DNA from: Verrucomicrobiales bacterium
Lineage (GTDB): Bacteria; Verrucomicrobiota; Verrucomicrobiia; Verrucomicrobiales; V1-33
Direction: 5' to 3'
Assembly: GCA_028293305.1 (NCBI GenBank)
Contig: JAQGPD010000530.1
Coordinates: 1 to 6,772, forward strand
Length of the DNA: 6,772 nucleotides
Positions 1 to 4,822 of this stretch are shown here, piece after piece. How positions within the stretch are numbered: the stretch's first letter is position 1; each line of letters begins with the position of its first letter. Below the pieces are notes generated by a model. It was not told where the DNA came from. It saw nothing but the letters and a program-made list of their open reading frames with translations, and ran no database searches. The translations under genes were made by a program, and so were the position numbers.

Positions 1-703
1 TTTCGGCGGAGCGCGCGCGGTCCTCGGCTTTTTCCTGTTTGGCGGCGAATTCCACGGCGGCTTTCAGGTCGGATTTCGCCAAGCCGTTGATGATGGATTG
101 CGTGTAGAACTCCTTGCCTGGCAAGTCCTTCTGTTCCGCAAGCCAGGCCTGGGCGGCGGCGGGGTCCTTGCTGGCGAGGCCGGCGAGGATGATCGGCTTG
201 CCCATCATGCCCATGCGGCCGTCCTGGCCGGGTTTGTCCAGTTCCGCGAAGGCGGTTTTGGCGTCCACGGTGCCCCATTGATAGGCGAGCAGCGGCATGT
301 AGCGCATCATTTCAAAGCCGGAGATGCTCTCGCGCAGGGTGGCCATGCTTTCGGCGGCGTTTTCGGGGGTCAATTCCTCCAAAAGCCGGGAAAAAAGCAT
401 GGTGCTTTTCACGGGGTCCGTCTCGCGCAGGGCCTCGGACATGGCCAGGCGCATTTTTTCGGGAGACATCGACTTGCCGGAGCCGAGTTCATAACGGCTC
501 AAAAAATCCGCGATGGAGGCGTCCCGGGAGATGGCGCTGGATTTCAAAGTGCCGGATCGCTCCGCGGCTGTGAGGCCGGTGGCGACGGTTTTGGTGGTGA
601 CCGTGCCGGAGGCGGCGGGGGCGGGTTTGTTCAACACCGAACCGGCATAAAAAGCACCCGCCGCGACGGCGAGCCAGGAGACGTGGAGCAGGACAGGTTT
701 CAT
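1..703 (-). CDS. Exported or membrane-anchored Ala-rich helical-repeat protein (C-terminus outside window)
   Basis: The gene is open from ATG at 703 to the left edge, giving 234 residues with no stop, so the C-terminus is missing. The N-terminus (MKPVLLHVSWLAVAAGAFYA) is a hydrophobic signal peptide or signal anchor, followed by a Pro/Ala/Thr-rich linker to about residue 50. The rest is predicted mainly helical and Ala/Leu-rich. A segment with KDPAAAQAWLAEQ and then SDLKAAVEFAAKQ has the spacing of tandem helical repeats (roughly 30-40 residues) that I associate with large families of uncharacterised verrucomicrobial proteins. No catalytic motif is visible and I do not recognise a function. 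No Shine-Dalgarno sequence precedes the ATG: the leader reads TTTTCCTCCT-ATG on the coding strand, and an 8-bp repeat array starts 13 nt upstream. That the gene is real is well supported by its long frame, signal sequence and GC-rich third positions. Family assignment is inference. Confidence 0.82.
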   Translation of the reverse strand, partial: MKPVLLHVSWLAVAAGAFYAGSVLNKPAPAASGTVTTKTVATGLTAAERSGTLKSSAISRDASIADFLSRYELGSGKSMSPEKMRLAMSEALRETDPVKSTMLFSRLLEELTPENAAESMATLRESISGFEMMRYMPLLAYQWGTVDAKTAFAELDKPGQDGRMGMMGKPIILAGLASKDPAAAQAWLAEQKDLPGKEFYTQSIINGLAKSDLKAAVEFAAKQEKAEDRARSAE

Positions 704-716
704 AGGAGGAAAATTT

Positions 717-850
717 GGAAATCAGGAAATCGGGAAATCAGGAAATTAGGAAATTAGGAAATTAAGAAATTAAGAAATTAAGAAATTGGAAATTGGAAAT
801 TTGGAATGGAGAAATGGAGAAATGGGAAATGGGAAATGGGAAATGAGGAA
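717..850. repeat. 8-bp tandem repeat array, GGAAATYR type
   Basis: On the plus strand the unit is GGAAATCA, GGAAATTA or AGAAATTA. It repeats with an exact 8-bp period from 717 to about 788, roughly nine units. It then slips to 7-8-bp spacing (GGAAATT, GAAATGG, GGAAATG) out to about 850. On the coding strand of the neighbouring helical-repeat gene it reads as repeated TAATTTCC blocks ending 13 nt before the ATG at 703. A second array of the same unit sits in the same place relative to the isomerase gene (3633-3689). The gradual decay away from the gene fits slipped-strand expansion followed by mutation. Confidence 0.9.
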
Positions 851-854
851 CTTT

Positions 855-880
855 GGGCTGGGAGCGGAGGGTGGGTTGGG
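855..880 (+). other. G-quadruplex-type motif
   Basis: Five GGG runs (855-857, 860-862, 869-871, 873-875, 878-880) are separated by loops of 2, 6, 1 and 2 nt, which satisfies the common four-run G-quadruplex pattern. The G-rich strand is the template strand for the two flanking minus-strand genes, so it could affect transcription or replication rather than fold in their mRNA. A further G-rich stretch (about 1002-1034) fits less well. Confidence 0.5.
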
Positions 881-910
881 AACGCTGGCGGCGGGGGGGG
901 AAATATCACG

Positions 911-958
911 GCTCCGGGCCGGATCCGGCTTTTGGAACAAAGCGGAACCGGCCGGAGC
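911..958. other. Imperfect inverted repeat, possible terminator of the EF-hand gene
   Basis: Left arm GCTCCGGGCCGG (911-922) and right arm CCGGCCGGAGC (948-958) pair almost completely, with one bulged G, around a 25-nt loop. A nested palindrome (CCGGATCCGG, 919-928) offers an alternative fold. On the minus strand it lies about 90 nt after the EF-hand stop codon. No proper T-run follows, only an AT-rich patch (ATATTT) and then C-rich DNA, so a classical intrinsic terminator is not supported. Confidence 0.3.
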
Positions 959-1048
959 GGCGGGAAAGGATTGGGAAATGGGGTGGGGGAAAAACGGTCC
1001 CCGGGTTGGGTTTGAGTCGGGTCGGGGTGAGGGTCAGGTCAGGCCAAG

Positions 1049-1648
1049 TCAGGGTTGGGTGCGGGCTTTGCGGGCTTCGCGGAGTTGGGCGCGTTCGGTT
1101 TCGGAAAGCTGGCCGTCGCGGTCGGTGTCGAATTTTTCCAAAACCTTGCGGCGGGCGGTGGCGGCCATTTTTTGACGGGCTTCGGCCACGGCGTTGTCGG
1201 CTCCGTTCGCGGCTTTCTTTTTGGAGGCGCGTTTTTCCAAGGCGGTCCTCAATGCCTCTTTGGCGGTGGCGCGCTCCTCTTCGGAAAGCTTGCCATCCTT
1301 GTCAGCATCAAAGAGTTCCCTGGCTTTTTCGCGCAAGGCGGCGGCTTTCGCTTGGAACTCGGTTTTGGCGGCGGTGCGTTCCTCGGGGGAGAGTTTTCCA
1401 TCCTGATCCGCATCGAGACGCTTCAGGAGCCGGGCGCGCAGGGCTTTGACTCGCGAATGCTTTTCCGGCGCTGGGGCGGTGGATTTTTCCGCAGGTTCGG
1501 CCGTAGGAGTCGGCGTGGCCGCGGGTGCAGGTGCAGGTGCAGGGGCGGTTTGGGCGGGAGCGCCCGGGGCCGGTGCGGCCGGGTCCTCCGCGCGCAAAAC
1601 AGCGGGGGTGACCAGGAGGGCGGCGGCGAGCAGAAGAGGCGTTTTCAT
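1049..1648 (-). CDS. Exported three-EF-hand protein
   Basis: This is a 199-residue protein. Residues 1-20 form a signal peptide with a VLRA|ED type cleavage site. Residues 21-64 are a low-complexity Pro/Ala/Thr linker, expected to be extended. Residues 65-199 are charged and helical and carry three canonical EF-hand loops: DADQDGKLSPEE (79-90), DADKDGKLSEEE (114-125) and DTDRDGQLSETE (174-185). Each has acidic or polar residues at positions 1, 3 and 5, Gly at 6, Leu at 8 and Glu at 12, so each should bind Ca2+. Spacing is 35 residues between loops 1 and 2 but 60 between 2 and 3, so loop 3 may lack a pairing partner. The linker between them is Lys/Ala-rich. Likely location is the periplasm or outside the cell. 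Calcium sensing, buffering or structural binding are all possible, and no enzymatic domain is attached. The ATG at 1648 is preceded by pyrimidine-rich CCTCCTCTCC rather than a Shine-Dalgarno site, but the signal peptide fixes the start. Confidence 0.93.
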   Translation of the reverse strand: MKTPLLLAAALLVTPAVLRAEDPAAPAPGAPAQTAPAPAPAPAATPTPTAEPAEKSTAPAPEKHSRVKALRARLLKRLDADQDGKLSPEERTAAKTEFQAKAAALREKARELFDADKDGKLSEEERATAKEALRTALEKRASKKKAANGADNAVAEARQKMAATARRKVLEKFDTDRDGQLSETERAQLREARKARTQP

Positions 1649-1743
1649 GGAGAGGAGGGGCGTCGGTTGAGGGGGAAACCCGCGTGGTTTTTGACCACCC
1701 GCAGGCTTGGCTCAATCGACGGCTTCCCGGCGATGCCGGTTAC

Positions 1744-1789
1744 AAAATTCCATGCCGGCAGAGAGCAATGACCGGTCCGGCGCTGGAAT
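1744..1789 (-). terminator. Possible intrinsic terminator of the SAM methyltransferase gene
   Basis: On the minus strand, ATTCCA (1789-1784) pairs with TGGAAT (1752-1747), and inner CCGG (1780-1777) pairs with CCGG (1758-1755) across a small internal loop. The loop is 18 nt. The closing arm runs straight into a short T-run (TTTT, 1747-1744). It lies about 80 nt after the methyltransferase stop. The stem is interrupted and the T-run short, so this could instead be part of the EF-hand gene leader. The same gap also has small hairpins at 1684-1698 (GTGGT/ACCAC) and 1727-1739 (CCGGC/GCCGG). I see no gene or known riboswitch in it. Confidence 0.38.
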
Positions 1790-1869
1790 GTTCAAATATT
1801 TTCCGTTCCGCAGATCCGGCCCTGCGCGCTTCCCGCTCTCCGGGCGCCGCGCAGTGCCTACGGGAAGGC

Positions 1870-2517
1870 TCAACGCTTTTTGCGGAAAACGGCCACGTGC
1901 CGGTCCACGGATTTCCCCGGCGTGTCCAGCAGGAGGCGCGTGTCCTCATTCCGCTCGGTCACGATCAATTCCGCCCCCGCCCGCTCCAGGGCTTTCAGCG
2001 CCAAGGCGTGCTCGCGATCAAAATACGAAGTGATCACCAGCAGCCCGTCGTCCTTCAATTTCTCCAGCCCCTGCTCGAAAATCCGCTGCCACACCGCCTT
2101 GTCGTTCCAGTAGTTTTGGTGCCGGAGGAACGTCACATCGAAATCTTTCCCCAGCTCCCGGTGCCTCCCCAGCTTGGCGCAATTTTCCGTCAAAAACTCG
2201 AACGAATCCCGCGCGTTCCCCAACGCCCGCGCCCGCGCCGCCGCCTCGTCCAGTTCCCGATCCCGGATGTCCGCGCCGACCAGCCGCACCTCGCGGTCCC
2301 CGCCGTCAAAATCCCGGAACACCTCCACCAGCGTCCCCGCCTCCCGACACGTCCCGCAGGCCAAATCCAAAATCTGAAACGGCCCCGCCACGTCCGGTCC
2401 CGCCTTTCCCCCCGGCCCCGGTCGCGGCCCCGCACCGGATTTTTTCAAAGCCCGGCGCAGCACGCGGTCGAGCGCTGCATTCTCGCTGCGGTAAATATTT
2501 TCAAATTCGGACGACAT
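1870..2517 (-). CDS. Class I SAM-dependent methyltransferase, substrate unknown
   Basis: This is a 215-residue protein with a Rossmann-type methyltransferase fold. Motif I is ILDLACGTCREAG (49-61), the glycine-rich SAM-binding loop in its D-x-A-C-G-T form. VGADIRD (80-86) ends strand beta 2, with Asp83 placed to bind the SAM ribose hydroxyls. FDVTFLRHQNYW (126-137) corresponds to strand beta 4 and the region that often contacts substrate. DDGLLVITSYFDREH (156-170) corresponds to strand beta 5. There is no signal peptide, so it is cytoplasmic. Nothing identifies the acceptor: it is not obviously an RNA, ubiquinone or DNA methyltransferase. A longer frame opens at 2634, but I chose the ATG at 2517 because the extra 39 residues (Trp- and Phe-rich) resemble translated leader DNA and cover a hairpin. 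A Gly/Pro-rich insert at 28-46 may be a flexible loop. The start lacks a Shine-Dalgarno sequence. Confidence 0.85.
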   Translation of the reverse strand: MSSEFENIYRSENAALDRVLRRALKKSGAGPRPGPGGKAGPDVAGPFQILDLACGTCREAGTLVEVFRDFDGGDREVRLVGADIRDRELDEAAARARALGNARDSFEFLTENCAKLGRHRELGKDFDVTFLRHQNYWNDKAVWQRIFEQGLEKLKDDGLLVITSYFDREHALALKALERAGAELIVTERNEDTRLLLDTPGKSVDRHVAVFRKKR

Positions 2518-2526
2518 AACATTGGG

Positions 2527-2558
2527 GGCTGCCCGGAAAATCGACCCGGTCTGCAGCC
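2527..2558 (-). promoter_or_regulatory. Hairpin in the leader of the SAM methyltransferase gene
   Basis: On the minus strand GGCTGC (2558-2553) pairs with GCAGCC (2532-2527), and CCGG (2549-2546) pairs with CCGG (2536-2533), closing a 9-nt loop, with only AGA bulged. This 10-bp stem ends 9 nt before the ATG at 2517, where a ribosome binding site would lie. It could restrict ribosome access or protect the RNA 5' end. The T-rich stretch seen on this strand (TTTTCTGTTTTTATT, just upstream) precedes the hairpin, so it is not arranged as a terminator. Confidence 0.4.
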
Positions 2559-2672
2559 AATAAAAACAGAAAACCGCCCACTGCCATGCCCAGGAGTTGT
2601 CCTCCGTCGCAGCCCCCGCCAAACCCCGGTCCACAGCTAGTCACGGCCGCAGCCAGTCACCCCGCGGCCCAG

Positions 2673-2719
2673 TTCGTCCCTTTCGTCCCTTTTGTCCTTT
2701 TTGTCCTTTTTGTCCTTTT
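2673..2719. repeat. 9-bp tandem repeat, five units of TTYGTCCYT
   Basis: The GTCC core starts at 2676, 2685, 2694, 2703 and 2712, giving an exact 9-bp period over five units. The two left units read TTCGTCCCT and the right ones TTTGTCCTT. On the coding strand of the isomerase it starts 15 nt after the stop codon and gives purine-rich AAAGGACAA-type RNA. Because 9 is a multiple of three, frames through it encode repetitive KDK or RDE stretches; these are artefacts, not proteins. The rest of the 217-bp gap holds the leader hairpin at 2527-2558 and nothing else I recognise. Confidence 0.92.
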
Positions 2720-2734
2720 CTCCGCACCGCATCC

Positions 2735-3616
2735 TCACAAAATCTCCGCCGCCGCCTTCAACCGGTCCACCAGCGCCCGCGTGGTTACGCTCCGGTGCTC
2801 CGTCTCCAGCCGCTGCCGCACATCCTCCCGCACCGCCTCCAGCCCCAGCGGCCCGGGCGACCGCCGCTCCACCAACTTCACCAAATGAAATCCCCAATGT
2901 GACGCAAAAACCGGGCTCACCTCCCCTTCCTCCAGGGAAAAAACGATCAAATCAAACTCCTCCATGAACTCCCCGCGCCGGAAAAACCCAAGGTCCACCT
3001 GCTTGTCCTCCTTGTCCGTATTTGCCAGCGCCAGCTCCCCGAAATCCCCACCCGCCCTTGCCTGCCGGCGCAGTCCGCGCATGAGTTCATAACAAGAGTC
3101 CCGGTCCTCCACTTTTTCCACCTGCTTGAAAAGATGCAGCGCCCTGACCTCCTCCGGACTCATATAATCCGTCAGGTGGTTTGCATAAAATAACCGTTCC
3201 GCCTGCTCCGCCGCCGCCGCCCGCGCCCCGGCGTCCGAGTCCGGCGAGTTTTCCACGCCCCAGACTTCCGACATGAGCCGGTCCACGCGCAACCCCGCCG
3301 CCACTTCCTGACGCACCATCGGCTCGTCCTCCTCCGTCAGACCGGCATGCGCAAAAAACGCCGCCCGCCCGCCTTCATGGTCGATCAGGCGCTGCACCGC
3401 CGCATCCACTTCCTCCTCCGAAATGTCAGGAAACCGTCGTTCCGCCTCCTGATTGATCAGCACCCGCGCCGTCACATTCTCCCGCGCATACTCCCGGAAC
3501 TCCCCGTCCCGCCCACAACACGACATCGCCCCCATGCGTTCATAGTGCGCCTTGATCGTCTCAAACTCCTGTTCCAACAAATCGTCAGGAATCACCTCGC
3601 CATTAATGGTAAACAT
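2735..3616 (-). CDS. Parvulin-type peptidylprolyl cis-trans isomerase, cytoplasmic (NifM/SurA-like architecture)
   Basis: This is a 293-residue protein. Residues 1-120 form a helical N-terminal domain with the layout seen in SurA, PrsA and NifM-type chaperones: a start like FTINGEVIPDDLLEQEF, then EYARENVTARVLINQEAE (42-59). Residues about 153-252 form the PpiC/rotamase domain, with the early histidine in EVRALHLF (His161), then DFGELALANTDKED (191-204), DLGFFRRGEFMEEFD (208-222), and the closing HWGFHLVKLVE with His244. The family catalyses cis-trans isomerisation of X-Pro bonds and helps folding. Unlike SurA and PrsA it has no signal peptide or lipobox, so it should act in the cytoplasm, as NifM does. 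Adjacent cysteines (33-34) sit in the N-terminal domain. No nif genes are nearby, so nitrogenase maturation is not implied. The ATG at 3616 is followed directly by conserved-looking sequence. Its leader is TTCTTCCT with no Shine-Dalgarno site, and an 8-bp repeat array starts 16 nt upstream. Confidence 0.88.
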   Translation of the reverse strand: MFTINGEVIPDDLLEQEFETIKAHYERMGAMSCCGRDGEFREYARENVTARVLINQEAERRFPDISEEEVDAAVQRLIDHEGGRAAFFAHAGLTEEDEPMVRQEVAAGLRVDRLMSEVWGVENSPDSDAGARAAAAEQAERLFYANHLTDYMSPEEVRALHLFKQVEKVEDRDSCYELMRGLRRQARAGGDFGELALANTDKEDKQVDLGFFRRGEFMEEFDLIVFSLEEGEVSPVFASHWGFHLVKLVERRSPGPLGLEAVREDVRQRLETEHRSVTTRALVDRLKAAAEIL

Positions 3617-3632
3617 AGGAAGAAAAAAATTG

Positions 3633-3689
3633 GGAAATTGGGAAATTAGGAAATTAAGAAATTAGGAAATTAGGAAATTGGGAAATATG
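3633..3689. repeat. Second 8-bp tandem repeat array, GGAAATTR type
   Basis: Seven units of GGAAATTG, GGAAATTA or AGAAATTA follow an exact 8-bp period from 3633, with the last unit changed to GGAAATAT. Related but decayed GGAAA-type words continue to about 3775. The array lies just upstream of the isomerase start codon. Its position and orientation match the array at 717-850 upstream of the helical-repeat gene. Even the DNA joining array and start codon is similar (CATAGGAGGAAAA versus CATAGGAAGAAAA on the plus strand). Confidence 0.92.
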
Positions 3690-3800
3690 GATAGCTGAAA
3701 ACCGGGAAGCTGGAAAAGCCGGCAATTAAAAATCTGAAATCCGAAAAATTGGTGAAAATGGAAATCTGGAAATTCAAACGCCCGATGAAAACCCCCTAAC

Positions 3801-3830
3801 AACCAATAACTCAATAACCAATAACTCACT
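3801..3830. repeat. 15-bp direct repeat at the prmA stop codon
   Basis: AACCAATAACTC occurs at 3801-3812 and again at 3816-3827, a 15-bp period, with flanking AAT and ACT completing each unit. On the coding strand the unit begins GAGTTATTGGTTATT. The prmA stop codon (TGA, 3828-3826) lies inside the second copy, so the repeat starts at the end of the gene. Two copies only, but the match is exact over 12 bases and its composition differs sharply from the GC-rich coding DNA. Confidence 0.75.
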
Positions 3831-4689
3831 CCCCCCTCCACGCCCGCGCCGTAACCCATTTCCCCCGCTTGATCACCGGATCGAATTTCAGCCCCGCTTT
3901 TTTCCCGGCCGCAATGCAGCCTTCCGCCTGGGTGTGGAGGATGCCGGAGACGATCACCATGCCGCCAGGTTTGGTGGCGGCGGCGATTTTGCCGAATGAA
4001 AGTGTCAGGACATCGTAAAAAATATTCGCCAGCACCACATCCTGCGGCTCGCCCGCTTCCCAGGTGGTCATATCCTCACAAGTGAATTTTACGCCCTTCA
4101 CGCCATTGAGGGTGGCGTTCTTTTTACTGATCCTGACGGCTGCGGGATCATAATCAAACCCACTCACCGGCTTTGCCCCCAGCCTGGCCGCAGCCAGCGC
4201 CAGGATGCCGGTGCCGCAACCCATGTCGAGCACGCTCCAGGGTTCCTTGCGCTCCGCGGCGTAGTCCACGAGCAGTCGCAGACAGGTGGAAGTGGTCGCG
4301 TGGTCGCCGGTGCCGAACGCCATTTCCCCCGGCACGTGCAGGACAATGCGGTCGGGATGCGCCGCCGTTTGTTCCGCAAAAGCCGTCTCGTCGTGCGCGA
4401 TGATCAGGCGGTCGCGGATGACCACGGGTTTCAGGCGGGCGGCCGCGGGAGCCGCCCAGTTCTGGGGCTTCAGCGTGCGCAGGCTGCCGCCGAATTCCTT
4501 GGCGATCTTCTCCGCATCCGCCTTCCGCTCACAATAAACCTCCACGCGCACGGTCTTCCCGCCGGGCAGGGTGGTGAAAACCGGACTCACGCGCGGCATT
4601 CCATAAAACCGTTCCTGCCACGCATCCTCCCAGCGCAGCGCGCTCAGCTTCGACCAAACATATAAAACCGGCAGAGGGGTGGTATCCAT
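3826..4689 (-). CDS. prmA: Ribosomal protein L11 methyltransferase PrmA
   Basis: This 287-residue protein is close to the usual PrmA length (about 290). PrmA uses SAM to methylate amino groups of ribosomal protein L11 in the cytoplasm. Residues 1-75 would be the substrate-binding domain and are more divergent than in E. coli. The family signature AFGTGDHATTSTCL lies at 124-137. SAM motif I is VLDMGCGTGILALAA (153-167). GFDYDP (178-182) ends strand beta 2 with the ribose-binding acidic residue. DVVLANIFYDVL (217-228) carries the LANI motif typical of PrmA in place of the NPPY of DNA and glutamine methyltransferases. GGMVIVSGILHTQAE (242-256) matches the family's SGIL..QAE strand, and the C-terminus KRGKWVTARAW matches the usual end. 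The gene follows the nucleotidyltransferase by 133 bp and precedes the isomerase by 209 bp. There is no Shine-Dalgarno sequence before the ATG (ATTCGTTTT). Confidence 0.93.
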   Translation of the reverse strand: MDTTPLPVLYVWSKLSALRWEDAWQERFYGMPRVSPVFTTLPGGKTVRVEVYCERKADAEKIAKEFGGSLRTLKPQNWAAPAAARLKPVVIRDRLIIAHDETAFAEQTAAHPDRIVLHVPGEMAFGTGDHATTSTCLRLLVDYAAERKEPWSVLDMGCGTGILALAAARLGAKPVSGFDYDPAAVRISKKNATLNGVKGVKFTCEDMTTWEAGEPQDVVLANIFYDVLTLSFGKIAAATKPGGMVIVSGILHTQAEGCIAAGKKAGLKFDPVIKRGKWVTARAWRGE

Positions 4690-4774
4690 AAAACGAATGC
4701 GCCATCAACGTCGGATCCGATCACTTTGCCAGCCCGATTCCACGCGCCTCACCCACGGACCATGCACGCCTCCC

Positions 4775-4812
4775 GGCGCGGCCGCTGCCCGGCCCTCCGG
4801 AAAAGCCGCGCC
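4775..4812 (-). terminator. GC-rich inverted repeat after the nucleotidyltransferase gene
   Basis: GGCGCGGC (4775-4782) and GCCGCGCC (4805-4812) are perfect 8-bp arms around a 22-nt loop that holds a second possible stem (CCGG at 4789-4792 with CCGG at 4797-4800). On the minus strand it begins 10 nt after the stop codon of the nucleotidyltransferase, a typical terminator position, but no T-run follows. It may stabilise the 3' end or slow transcription rather than end it. The rest of the 133-bp gap shows nothing else. Confidence 0.4.
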
Positions 4813-4822
4813 GCGCCTAACA

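Larger units (their letters stand above)
704..1048. other. 345-bp gene-free gap with 8-bp repeats and G-rich DNA
   Basis: This gap separates the EF-hand gene stop from the helical-repeat gene start. Its left part (717 to about 850) is the purine-rich 8-bp repeat array listed separately. Its right part is G-rich on the plus strand and includes a G-quadruplex-type motif (855-880), a run of eight G (893-900) and a large imperfect inverted repeat (911-958). Short plus-strand frames that cross it are made of repeat-encoded residues (such as NGKWEMGN) and do not resemble proteins. I see no RNA gene. Confidence 0.7.

Noticed and set aside
98..757. A 219-residue plus-strand gene
   Set aside because: It is Gly/His-rich shadow coding opposite the helical-repeat gene, and it ends inside the 8-bp array. 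The minus-strand frame has a signal sequence and normal composition.
717..850. Mobile element or its inverted ends
   Set aside because: The sequence is simple tandem repetition with no terminal inverted repeats, target duplication or transposase.
853..1771. Plus-strand genes over the EF-hand locus
   Set aside because: Their Gly/Phe- or Arg-rich products are reverse-strand shadows; the minus frame has three intact EF-hand loops and a signal peptide.
1649..1869. Riboswitch in the EF-hand gene leader
   Set aside because: Several small stems are present, but I could not match any known riboswitch core.
2518..2634. N-terminal extension of the SAM methyltransferase to the start at 2634
   Set aside because: The added residues do not resemble a methyltransferase N-terminus, and the DNA holds a leader hairpin; the ATG at 2517 gives a normal start.
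1684..2640. A 318-residue plus-strand gene opposite the SAM methyltransferase
   Set aside because: It is Pro/Arg-rich and has no recognisable motif, whereas the minus strand carries a clear SAM-binding motif.
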